DNA from: Crocinitomicaceae bacterium
GTDB lineage: Bacteria; Bacteroidota; Bacteroidia; Flavobacteriales_D; Parvicellaceae
Direction of reading: 5' to 3'
DNA length: 64,000 nucleotides
NCBI GenBank assembly: GCA_002723085.1
Contig: PBNK01000001.1
Span: forward strand, 1-64,000
Shown here: piece by piece, positions 18,889-26,560 of the stretch
Layout: each line of letters opens with the position of its first letter
How positions within the stretch are numbered: position 1 is the first letter of the stretch
The notes under the pieces: model-generated
The model's input: the letters and a program-made list of their open reading frames with translations, nothing else
The model's database searches: none
Told to the model about the DNA's origin: nothing
Program-made: the position numbers and the translations under genes

Positions 18889-20892
18889 TTAATAGTTTAT
18901 AAGTTCATTTAGTTTTAATTCAAATCTTTCGTTGGGAAGAAATTGATTTTCTAAATCTGCAGCAAATGGTACAGGAGTATCTAAGCTTGCACATCTAAAT
19001 ACCGGTGCATCTAAATGTTCAAAACATTCCTCACTAATTAATGCAGCTATTTCTGCTCCAATACCACCTGTTAAACAGTCTTCATGTAGAACAATAACTT
19101 TATTGGTTTTTTTAATTGAATTAAACACAGTTTCTTTATCCATAGGGATAAGGGTTCTAAGGTCAATTATATCGGCATTAATTTTTAGTTTTTCACAAGT
19201 TGATTTTGCCCAATGAACGCCCATTCCATAAGTAACAATAGAAACTTCATTGCCTTTTTCAATTAGACTTGCTTTTCCAATTGGTGTGGTATAATAGTTT
19301 GTAGGTACTTTTTCACTAATGCTTCTGTACAAAGCCTTATGCTCAAAAACCATAACAGGATTTGGATCTTCAATAGCTGCTGAAAGAAGCCCTTTTGCAT
19401 CAATTGGATTTGATGGGTAAACAATTTTCAGACCTGGAGTATGACAAAACCAAGCTTCATTACTTTGGGAGTGAAAAGGCCCTGCAGCTACCCCTGCTCC
19501 TGTTGGCATTCTAATGACAACATCCGCGTTTTGATTCCACCTATAATGTAATTTAGCTAGATTATTTACAATTTGATTAAAACCTACAGTCACAAAATCA
19601 GCAAATTGCATCTCCATTATTGCTTTTCTTCCTTTTAATGAAAGTCCTAAAGCAGCGCCAACAATAGCAGATTCACAAAGCGGAGTATTTCTAACTCTAT
19701 CTTCTCCAAATTCTTCTAAAAATCCTTCAGTAACTTTAAATACACCACCATATTTAGCAATGTCTTGTCCCATAATTACCGAGTCTGAATACATTTCCAT
19801 AGACTGCCATAGTCCTTCTCTTATGGCATCAATAAAGCGCAAATCCTTAGTCTCAGTATTTTGTTTAAAATTTTCAATAGGTTGATTAAAAGGTTTATAT
19901 ACATCATTTATTTCATCTGATAAATTTGGTTTTATTTTTGGAGCAGCTTCAGCTTTCTTCCATTGTGTATTAATTTCTTTTTTTAAGCTAGACCTTATAT
20001 TATCAATTTCTTTTGGCGTTAAAATGTTTTCTTTAATTAAAAAACTTTCAAAATTTTCAATAGGGTCTTTTTTACTCCATTTATCTTGTAAACCGTCAGG
20101 ATAATATTTAGTTCCAGAAGCTTCTTCATGCCCTCGCATTCTAAAAGAGAGGGCTTCCACTAAATAAGGTTCGGTTTTTCCTTTTTGTTTTGTTTTAATT
20201 TCCTTTATGGCATTAAAAACTTCAATAATATTATTGCCGTCAATTTGTTTTGTTTTCATTCCATAGCCTATGCCTTTATCGATGAATTGATGACATCTGA
20301 ATTGTTCTTTAGAAGGTGTGGATAGACCCCACTGATTGTTTTCAAGAATAAATATTACTGGAAGTTCCCAAACTGCTGCCACATTCATTGCTTCATGAAA
20401 ATCACCTTCACTAGCTCCGCCATCTCCAGAAAAGACAAGAACTGACCGATCAGTTTTTTCTATTTTTTCAGCAAGAGCAATGCCACATGCTATTCCAAGC
20501 TGAGGACCAAGATGTGAAATCATTCCCACAACTTTATGCTTTATAGTTCCAAAATGAAAAGATCTGTCTCTACCTTTTGTAAAGCCATCTATTTTCCCTT
20601 GAAATTGACAAAACAAACGATATAAATCAATTTTTCTAGTTGTGAAAACACCTAAATTTCTATGCATAGGAAGGACAAATTCCTCATCATTCATAGCTAA
20701 TGTTGTTCCTACTGAAATTGCTTCTTGACCAATTGCAGAAAACCATTTGGAAATTTTACCTTGTCTTAAAAGAATAAACATTTTTTCTTCAACTAATCGA
20801 GGTAAAATAAGTTGATTGTAAAAATTTATCAATTCATCAGAAGATAAATCTCCTTTAGAAAAATGAATTTTTTCGTTAATGATGTCTTTCAT
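18889..20892 (-). CDS. Fused alpha/beta E1 subunit of a branched-chain 2-oxoacid dehydrogenase
   Basis: 667 residues. The N-terminal half (about 20-325) is the E1-alpha domain: RHNLG-like MHRNLGVF, HLGPQLGIACG, and the thiamine diphosphate motif GDGGASEGDFHEAMN running to LENNQWG. The C-terminal half (about 350-667) is E1-beta: FIDAIREGLWQSM, GGVFKVTEGF, RVRNTPLCESAIVG, AIMEMQFADF, RMPTGAGVAAGPFHSQS. It catalyses oxidative decarboxylation of 2-oxo acids from Val, Leu and Ile (or related substrates) with lipoyl transfer to E2. E2 and E3 are not in this window, and pyruvate cannot be excluded as a substrate. Fused E1 proteins of this length are usual in Bacteroidota. A TACATTTG box and a 16-base palindrome lie immediately upstream. 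Confidence 0.88.
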   Translation of the reverse strand: MKDIINEKIHFSKGDLSSDELINFYNQLILPRLVEEKMFILLRQGKISKWFSAIGQEAISVGTTLAMNDEEFVLPMHRNLGVFTTRKIDLYRLFCQFQGKIDGFTKGRDRSFHFGTIKHKVVGMISHLGPQLGIACGIALAEKIEKTDRSVLVFSGDGGASEGDFHEAMNVAAVWELPVIFILENNQWGLSTPSKEQFRCHQFIDKGIGYGMKTKQIDGNNIIEVFNAIKEIKTKQKGKTEPYLVEALSFRMRGHEEASGTKYYPDGLQDKWSKKDPIENFESFLIKENILTPKEIDNIRSSLKKEINTQWKKAEAAPKIKPNLSDEINDVYKPFNQPIENFKQNTETKDLRFIDAIREGLWQSMEMYSDSVIMGQDIAKYGGVFKVTEGFLEEFGEDRVRNTPLCESAIVGAALGLSLKGRKAIMEMQFADFVTVGFNQIVNNLAKLHYRWNQNADVVIRMPTGAGVAAGPFHSQSNEAWFCHTPGLKIVYPSNPIDAKGLLSAAIEDPNPVMVFEHKALYRSISEKVPTNYYTTPIGKASLIEKGNEVSIVTYGMGVHWAKSTCEKLKINADIIDLRTLIPMDKETVFNSIKKTNKVIVLHEDCLTGGIGAEIAALISEECFEHLDAPVFRCASLDTPVPFAADLENQFLPNERFELKLNELINY

Positions 20893-20893
20893 T

Positions 20894-20909
20894 AATTCAA
20901 ATTTGAATT
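20894..20909. promoter_or_regulatory. Perfect 16-base palindrome at the predicted E1 transcript start
   Basis: AATTCAAATTTGAATT is its own reverse complement. It sits between the -7 box (20917-20910) and the E1 start codon (20892), covering the expected transcription start. It is a candidate operator. A palindrome of this length is expected a few times by chance in 64 kb of such A/T-rich sequence, so its position is the main argument. Confidence 0.35.
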
Positions 20910-20917
20910 CAAATGTA
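20910..20917 (-). promoter_or_regulatory. Promoter -7 box of the E1 fusion gene
   Basis: The minus strand reads TACATTTG, 17 bases before the ATG. It is the likely promoter for the E1 gene and perhaps for the whole following minus-strand run. Confidence 0.5.
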
Positions 20918-20959
20918 TAAATATCTTAATATCAGGGATATCTTATTTGAAAAATTTTA

Positions 20960-20991
20960 TTTGAATATCATTCAATAAATTAGTATTTTTG
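20960..20991 (+). promoter_or_regulatory. Promoter of the type B surface protein at 21074
   Basis: A -33 TTTG (20960-20963), a 20-base spacer and a -7 box TATTTTTG (20984-20991) match the Bacteroidota primary promoter. The leader would be about 76 bases. The region is divergent from the E1 fusion gene. Confidence 0.6.
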
Positions 20992-21073
20992 AAGATTATG
21001 TTAATCTAATAAAAATTTAAATTTTGATTAGGCAACTGTATGTTATTCATTAGCGTTTTTATAAAAACAAACC

Positions 21074-23224
21074 ATGCGAGATTTTTTTAAGTATTCGATT
21101 TTAATTTTTTCTTTATTTATTTTTTCAAAAAATATAAATGCAACCCATATTGTAGGGGGTGATTTCAAGATTGATATGGTTAATAATATAGGCTCTGGGG
21201 CTTACTATAATATCCAACTGAGGTTATACAGAGATGATGTAAATGGAGCAGTGACACTTCCAAGTTCAGTTACTGTTGGTGTATATCAAGTTGGAACCAA
21301 TTCTCAAGTAACTACAAAAACAATATATTTAATTTCATCTGGCTTAGTTCCGCTTGGAGATCCTTGTTATACACCTAACCCTGGGCAAGTAAGAATTGAA
21401 GAAGGAGTTTATCAAAACCTTTCTGGAAGTACAGTTCTTTTACCTAATTACTCACCAGGATACTATATTCAATATGAAACATGTTGTAGAAATAGCTTAG
21501 TAAATAATTTACAAACCCCAACTTCTTTAGGTATTTCTATTTTTGCTAAAATACCTGACCCTGCTATTGGTCAAAATAGTACGCCTGACTTTGGAGCCTA
21601 TCCAAACGATGCTTATTTCTGTGTTAATAATATTAAACAATTTACATGGCCTGTAACAGATCCAGACGGAGATTCTTTGGTTTTTTCATTAGTTGCTCCA
21701 CTTGATGAATCGGGTCAGAGTAGTTTTTTAGCAGACAGTGGTCCTGCAACTGGTGCATACCCAACTTATCCAAACTGCCCTTTTTCTTTTGGTTATAGTG
21801 CTTCAAATATGATTGGTGGAACACCTAACATGACTATAAATTCCATAACGGGCGAAATAACAGCCTCACCTGCTATACAAGGTTTTTTTGCATACGCAGT
21901 AAGAGTAGAAGAATATAGAAATGGAGTAAAATTAGGTGAAGTTAGAAGAGATGCTCAATACGCTTCTTTGCCTTGCCAAGTAGCAACTTCACCAGATGTT
22001 ACAGTTAATAACGATCCAGGAGCATCTAATGTTATTCAAATTGATGCCTATGTTGACAATCAAATATGTTTTGATGTTGAGGTTAGTGTTTTGGATCCAA
22101 ATGACTCTATTTATTTACAAATTAGTTCTGCTAATTTCGATTTAGTAAATACTTATGTTGCACCTACTCAGTCTGGCTCAGTTATGCAATATTTAAACTG
22201 GCAAAATGTTTCGGGTCAAACTTTTAGTTTTACTCCTCCTCAGTTACAAGCAAGTGGATATTTAGGCGGTAAAGGTAAAATTGGTATGAGATACTGTTGG
22301 GAAGCACCTTGTGAATCTTTAAATGAAGTGCTTGATTTAACCCTTTCTTCATATACGGTGAGTTGTGCTGGTATACTTACTGTAGATAAAGATTTACAAG
22401 TAAATGTTGTAAATGACCCTGAGCCAATTAATTTAGATGTTCCCAGTTCAATTTCTTTAACTCTAGATTCGGTTACATGTTTAGATTTATATGCTTTAGA
22501 TAATAAATATATTTCTAATCCTGCTTATGATGATACTTTGTTTCTTGAACCAACCTCTTCATCTGGATTTGATTTTGCAGGCACTTATCAAGTTCCTGAT
22601 TTACATACTAATGGAAGTTATTACTATACTGATTTTACATACACAGATTCTTTAGGTGTAGTTCAAGTTGTAGATTCACTTTTTATGGATAACTTTTATC
22701 ATGCTAATAATATTTCTGCTGCTATTGGTGAAGTTGGTTTACGATTTTGTTGGACGGTAGATTGTGATTATGTGTTTCAGCAAGAATTTGATTTGGATTT
22801 CATGGCTTACTCTACGGTTTGTGCATCAGATACCACCTTTAAAACTGCTCATGTTGAAATAGATCCACCAATAGCTGATCCTCAACCTATACCAAATACT
22901 TTTTCACCAAATGGCGATAATGTAAATGACTATTTTCAGTTAACTCCTTTTGATATTAATAACCCTAATAATAAATATAATGATCCCTGTTTTGATAAAA
23001 TGAAGGTTTCCATTTATAACAGATGGGGTCAAAAAGTTTTTGAATCTGAAGACCCTAACTTTAAATGGGATGGGACAAAGAATGGTGAAGGAAATACAAA
23101 TTGTAAACCAGGTTCTTATGTGGTAATTATTAACGGAACTTTTGGAAGTACTTATGATTTATCTACTGGTGTTAGAATTCCTAATCCAGTTAAAGATGAA
23201 TATTTTATTCAATTGTTTAGATAG
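21074..23224 (+). CDS. T9SS type B surface protein of the ATHIVGG family
   Basis: 716 residues. The signal peptide ends at about residue 23, and the mature protein begins ATHIVGGDFKIDMV, the N-terminal signature of a widespread Bacteroidota family of large surface proteins. Conserved family features follow: YNIQLRLYRDD, YQNLSGSTVLLP, YYIQYETCCRNSLV and a cadherin-like TDPDGDSLVFSLVAPLD near residue 205, then TGEITASPAIQGFFAYAVRVEEYRNG. Several Cys pairs suggest disulfides. The end (about 625-716) is a type B sorting domain: IPNTFSPNGDNVND, MKVSIYNRWGQKVFES, KWDGTKNGEGNTNCKPGSY. No PorP/SprF gene is adjacent. Its stop overlaps the convergent bshA gene by eight bases. Confidence 0.87.
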   Translation: MRDFFKYSILIFSLFIFSKNINATHIVGGDFKIDMVNNIGSGAYYNIQLRLYRDDVNGAVTLPSSVTVGVYQVGTNSQVTTKTIYLISSGLVPLGDPCYTPNPGQVRIEEGVYQNLSGSTVLLPNYSPGYYIQYETCCRNSLVNNLQTPTSLGISIFAKIPDPAIGQNSTPDFGAYPNDAYFCVNNIKQFTWPVTDPDGDSLVFSLVAPLDESGQSSFLADSGPATGAYPTYPNCPFSFGYSASNMIGGTPNMTINSITGEITASPAIQGFFAYAVRVEEYRNGVKLGEVRRDAQYASLPCQVATSPDVTVNNDPGASNVIQIDAYVDNQICFDVEVSVLDPNDSIYLQISSANFDLVNTYVAPTQSGSVMQYLNWQNVSGQTFSFTPPQLQASGYLGGKGKIGMRYCWEAPCESLNEVLDLTLSSYTVSCAGILTVDKDLQVNVVNDPEPINLDVPSSISLTLDSVTCLDLYALDNKYISNPAYDDTLFLEPTSSSGFDFAGTYQVPDLHTNGSYYYTDFTYTDSLGVVQVVDSLFMDNFYHANNISAAIGEVGLRFCWTVDCDYVFQQEFDLDFMAYSTVCASDTTFKTAHVEIDPPIADPQPIPNTFSPNGDNVNDYFQLTPFDINNPNNKYNDPCFDKMKVSIYNRWGQKVFESEDPNFKWDGTKNGEGNTNCKPGSYVVIINGTFGSTYDLSTGVRIPNPVKDEYFIQLFR

Positions 23225-24347
23225 AATTTTCTATACTTTTTGCATATATGTTTTCGTATAGTGGAAGAATTTGATGAATGTCAAATTTTTTAGCATCACT
23301 TAATGCATGTAATTTAAATTCATTATGAACTTTTTCGTTATTTAAAATATGCAATGCATTATTGCTCATATCCTTAAAGTCACCTACATCAGATAAAAAA
23401 CCTGATTTACCATGTTCTACTAATTCAGGGATTCCGCCTTTATTTGTTGCAATTACAGGAACTCCACAAGCTAAAGCTTCTAAAGCAGCTAAACCAAAAC
23501 TTTCGCTAGACGATGGAAGCATAAAAAGGTCAGATATATTTAATACTTCTCTAGTTGATTTTAAATTACCTAAAAAATTAATATGATTAGAAATGTTAAG
23601 TTCTCGGCCTAATCTTTCCATTTTAACTCTTTCTGGCCCATCTCCAACTAATACAAGTTTAGAAGGAATAGAATCATTAATTATTTTAAATGCTCTTATT
23701 ACATCTTGAATTCTTTTAACCTTTCTGAAATTTGAAATATGAGTAATTACTTTTTCATTATTTTTTGCTATTCTAGTCTTATATTTTTGATTATTTGTTT
23801 GTCTGTAATCTTCTAAACATATAAAATTTGGAATCACATCAATTTCTTTTTTAATATTGAATAAATTAATGGTGTCTTTTTTTAAATTTTCTGAAACTGC
23901 AGTAACTATATTTGAGTGATTTATTGAAAATGTTATTACAGGTTCAAAAGAAGGATCTTTACCAACAAGAGTTATATCTGTTCCATGCAAAGTTGTGATA
24001 AACGGAATATTTATTCCTTGAGTTTTAAGAATTTGTTGCGCCATATAGGCTGCTGATGCATGTGGAATGGCATAATGAACATGTAATAAATCCAATTTTT
24101 CAAATTTAACAACATCTACTAATTTGCTTGTTAGAACTTGTTCATAAGGAGTATATTCGAATAATGGGTAATCTGATGTACTTACTTCATGATAAAAAAT
24201 ATTTTCTCTTAGAACACCAAGTTTTACTGGTTGACTATATGTTATAAAATGAATTTCATGGCCTTTTCTAGAAAGTGCTTTTCCTAATTCAGTAGCTACA
24301 ATTCCACTTCCACCAAATGTTGGGTATAGTACTATTCCAATTTTCAT
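23217..24347 (-). CDS. bshA: N-acetyl-alpha-D-glucosaminyl L-malate synthase (BshA)
   Basis: 376 residues, the usual length for BshA, a GT-B fold family 4 glycosyltransferase. It joins GlcNAc from UDP-GlcNAc to L-malate in the first step of bacillithiol synthesis. The N-terminal domain opens KIGIVLYPTFGGSGIVATELG, the classic BshA start, followed by LLHVHYAIPHASAAY and TTLHGTDITLVG. The C-terminal nucleotide-sugar domain has SNFRKVKR, LVGDGPE and the E-x7-E element in SSSESFGLAALEALACGVPVIAT with GGIPELVEHG. Bacillithiol is the low-molecular-weight thiol in many Bacteroidota; bshB and bshC are not in this window. A TATATTTG box lies 15 bases upstream of the start. Confidence 0.93.
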   Translation of the reverse strand: MKIGIVLYPTFGGSGIVATELGKALSRKGHEIHFITYSQPVKLGVLRENIFYHEVSTSDYPLFEYTPYEQVLTSKLVDVVKFEKLDLLHVHYAIPHASAAYMAQQILKTQGINIPFITTLHGTDITLVGKDPSFEPVITFSINHSNIVTAVSENLKKDTINLFNIKKEIDVIPNFICLEDYRQTNNQKYKTRIAKNNEKVITHISNFRKVKRIQDVIRAFKIINDSIPSKLVLVGDGPERVKMERLGRELNISNHINFLGNLKSTREVLNISDLFMLPSSSESFGLAALEALACGVPVIATNKGGIPELVEHGKSGFLSDVGDFKDMSNNALHILNNEKVHNEFKLHALSDAKKFDIHQILPLYENIYAKSIENSI

Positions 24348-24362
24348 TATTCTTTTTTATTT

Positions 24363-24370
24363 CAAATATA
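24363..24370 (-). promoter_or_regulatory. Promoter -7 box of bshA
   Basis: The minus strand reads TATATTTG, 15 bases before the ATG. A TTTG at 24390-24387 could serve as -33, with a rather short 16-base spacer. Confidence 0.55.
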
Positions 24371-24461
24371 ATTGAAATCTTTTCTGCAAATTTCCCTATT
24401 TGTTATATTAGCATATATTAACAATTATTAGTTCGTTTTTCAGAAGCTAAATCAAAAAAAT

Positions 24462-26105
24462 ATGAGTAAAAAGGGAGAAAATTTAACTTTCAATAAAAAT
24501 GAAGATGAAATGAAACTTAAAATTTCATCTTTAAACAGAAAATTAGATGAAATAAAATTAGGAGGAGGAAAAAAGAAAATTGAAAAGCATAGGGCTAAAG
24601 GAAAATTGACAGCTAGAGATCGAATTAATTTGCTTTTGGATAAAAATTCTAATTCAATTGAAATAGGTGAATTAGCTGGTTATAATATGTATGAAGATCA
24701 TGGTGGTTGTCCTGCAGGTGGTGTTGTTGTGGTTATTGGATATGTTTCAGGTAAACAATGTATTGTAGTAGCAAATGATGCTACAGTTAAGGCGGGAGCT
24801 TGGTTTCCAATTACAGGTAAGAAAAACCTTAGGGCTCAAGAAATTGCTATAGAAAATAGATTACCAATAATTTATTTAGTCGATAGTGCTGGAGTCTATT
24901 TGCCTATGCAAGATGAGATTTTTCCTGATAAAGAACATTTTGGAAGAATTTTTAGAAACAATGCTGTTATGAGTTCAATGGGAATTACTCAAATTGCAGC
25001 AGTTATGGGAAGTTGTGTTGCAGGTGGGGCTTATCTACCTATAATGAGTGATGAATCATTAATTGTTGAGAAAACAGGAAGTATTTTTTTAGCGGGTTCA
25101 TACTTGGTGAAAGCTGCTATAGGTGAGTCAATTGATAATGAAACTTTAGGTGGAGCAACAACACACAGTGAAATTAGTGGTGTTACTGATTATAAATGTG
25201 AAAATGATGAATCATGTTTGTCAACTATTCGTGAAATAATAGATAAAATTGGAGCTCCCTCTTTGGCGGGTTTTAACAGAAAGAAATCATCACTTCCTAA
25301 ACAAGAATTAAAAAATATTTATGGATTAATGCCGGCATCAAGGACTCAACCATATAATGTTAAGGATATCATTGAACAATTGGTAGACGAATCAAATTTC
25401 ATTGAATATAAATCTGACTATGGCAAAACAATTGTTTGTGCATACGCAAGAATTGATGGATGGTCTGTTGGTATTGTTGCCAATCAAAGAGAAGTGGTGA
25501 AAACTAAGAAAGGTGAAATGCAATTTGGAGGGGTTATTTACAGCGATAGTGCTGATAAAGCTGCTAGATTTGTTATGAACTGCAATCAAAAAAACATACC
25601 TCTTTTATTTTTGCAGGATGTAACAGGTTTTATGGTTGGAAGTAGATCTGAACATGGTGGTATAATTAAAGATGGCGCAAAATTGGTCAATGCTATGTCA
25701 AATTCAATTGTTCCAAAATTTACTGTAGTTATTGGAAATTCTTATGGAGCTGGAAATTATGCTATGTGTGGGAAAGCCTATGACCCAAGATTAATTGTGG
25801 GTTGGCCAACAGCTGAGCTTGCAGTTATGGGAGGAGCTCAAGCTGCAAAGGTTTTATTGCAAATTGAAGTAGCAAGTTTAAAATCAAAAGGAGAGGAGAT
25901 TACTAAAAAACAAGAAGAAGAGCTTTTTAATTCAATAAAGAAAAAATATGATAATCAGGCTTCACCATATTATGCAGCTGCAAGATTATGGTTAGATGCG
26001 ATAATTGATCCAGCTGATACTAGAAAATGGGTTTCAATGGGAATTGAAGCAGCCAATAAAAATCCAATAAAAAAAGATTATAAATTAGGAGTTATTCAAA
26101 CTTAA
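24462..26105 (+). CDS. Acyl-CoA carboxylase carboxyltransferase (beta) subunit, methylcrotonyl-CoA carboxylase-like
   Basis: 547 residues. It is the carboxyltransferase half of a biotin-dependent acyl-CoA carboxylase. The N-terminal crotonase-like domain includes AKGKLTARDRINLLLD, VANDATVKAGAW, the acyl-CoA oxyanion motif GSCVAGGAYLPIMSDE, and DEIFPDKEHFGRIF, typical of MccB. The C-terminal domain includes LQDVTGFMVG, GNSYGAGNYAMCGKAYDP and WPTAELAVMGGAQAA. Length and motifs favour methylcrotonyl-CoA carboxylase (leucine degradation) over propionyl-CoA carboxylase, but Bacteroidota paralogues are hard to separate by eye. The biotinylated alpha subunit is not in this window. Its TAA stop shares the TTAA at 26102-26105 with the convergent gene. 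Confidence 0.87.
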   Translation: MSKKGENLTFNKNEDEMKLKISSLNRKLDEIKLGGGKKKIEKHRAKGKLTARDRINLLLDKNSNSIEIGELAGYNMYEDHGGCPAGGVVVVIGYVSGKQCIVVANDATVKAGAWFPITGKKNLRAQEIAIENRLPIIYLVDSAGVYLPMQDEIFPDKEHFGRIFRNNAVMSSMGITQIAAVMGSCVAGGAYLPIMSDESLIVEKTGSIFLAGSYLVKAAIGESIDNETLGGATTHSEISGVTDYKCENDESCLSTIREIIDKIGAPSLAGFNRKKSSLPKQELKNIYGLMPASRTQPYNVKDIIEQLVDESNFIEYKSDYGKTIVCAYARIDGWSVGIVANQREVVKTKKGEMQFGGVIYSDSADKAARFVMNCNQKNIPLLFLQDVTGFMVGSRSEHGGIIKDGAKLVNAMSNSIVPKFTVVIGNSYGAGNYAMCGKAYDPRLIVGWPTAELAVMGGAQAAKVLLQIEVASLKSKGEEITKKQEEELFNSIKKKYDNQASPYYAAARLWLDAIIDPADTRKWVSMGIEAANKNPIKKDYKLGVIQT

Positions 26106-26533
26106 TAACTCCACTGAATTTCTTGAAGTTCATCATTTTCAAACCAAAAGGTTATGTGTTTTTCATCAAAGTTCATTACTGTTGATTCATAATCTTCTTC
26201 ATTAAAAATTTCTTCTTGACACTCTCCTAGATTTAAAGATTGAATTTTTTTTAGAAAATCTGATTTACTTGATCCAATTAAGTTAATTCCGTTTATTGTA
26301 TATTCTTCTTCACTGATAGCTATGCTGGTTAATTTCCAGTTTTCTTCTTCATCAAAAGAAGCAGATAAACCCAAGTGATCGTAATGAAGTAACCTTGAAT
26401 GATGACTGTCATCAATATCGTTTATTGATTCATCCTCAGTTGGCTCACCAAGTATGCTAATTACATCTTCAATAGAGGATAAAAATTTAATGTTACTTAA
26501 CCCTTCTTTTAATTTTATTTTAGTGTGTTCCAT
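26102..26533 (-). CDS. Small acidic hypothetical protein with two BLIP-like repeats
   Basis: 143 residues, strongly acidic, without signal peptide or membrane helix. Two halves show the same pattern. Residues about 15-75 run FLSSIEDVISILGEP, LLHYDHLGLSASFD, LTSIAIS; residues about 80-143 run LIGSSKSDFLKKIQ, VMNFDEKHITFWFEND, IQWSY. The order is a short helix that limits a loop, a strand with a Tyr/Phe pair, then an F-E/D-rich strand, reminiscent of the BLIP/SmpA-like fold. No named family is recognised. It is expressed from a TACATTTG box 18 bases upstream, just behind the fadD stop. Probably a cytoplasmic binding protein; an immunity-like role is conceivable but nothing next to it encodes a toxin. 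Confidence 0.6.
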   Translation of the reverse strand: MEHTKIKLKEGLSNIKFLSSIEDVISILGEPTEDESINDIDDSHHSRLLHYDHLGLSASFDEEENWKLTSIAISEEEYTINGINLIGSSKSDFLKKIQSLNLGECQEEIFNEEDYESTVMNFDEKHITFWFENDELQEIQWSY

Positions 26534-26551
26534 TAATAAATATTAAGAATA

Positions 26552-26559
26552 CAAATGTA
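26552..26559 (-). promoter_or_regulatory. Promoter -7 box between fadD and the acidic protein gene
   Basis: The minus strand reads TACATTTG, 18 bases before the ATG at 26533. It gives the small gene its own promoter despite only 27 bases to the upstream fadD stop. Confidence 0.45.
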
Positions 26560-26560
26560 A

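Noticed and set aside
8866-20892. One single operon of eight genes from the E1 fusion gene onward
   Set aside because: Gaps of 49 and 68 bases and the mixed functions make internal promoters likely; only the closely spaced or overlapping groups are claimed as units.
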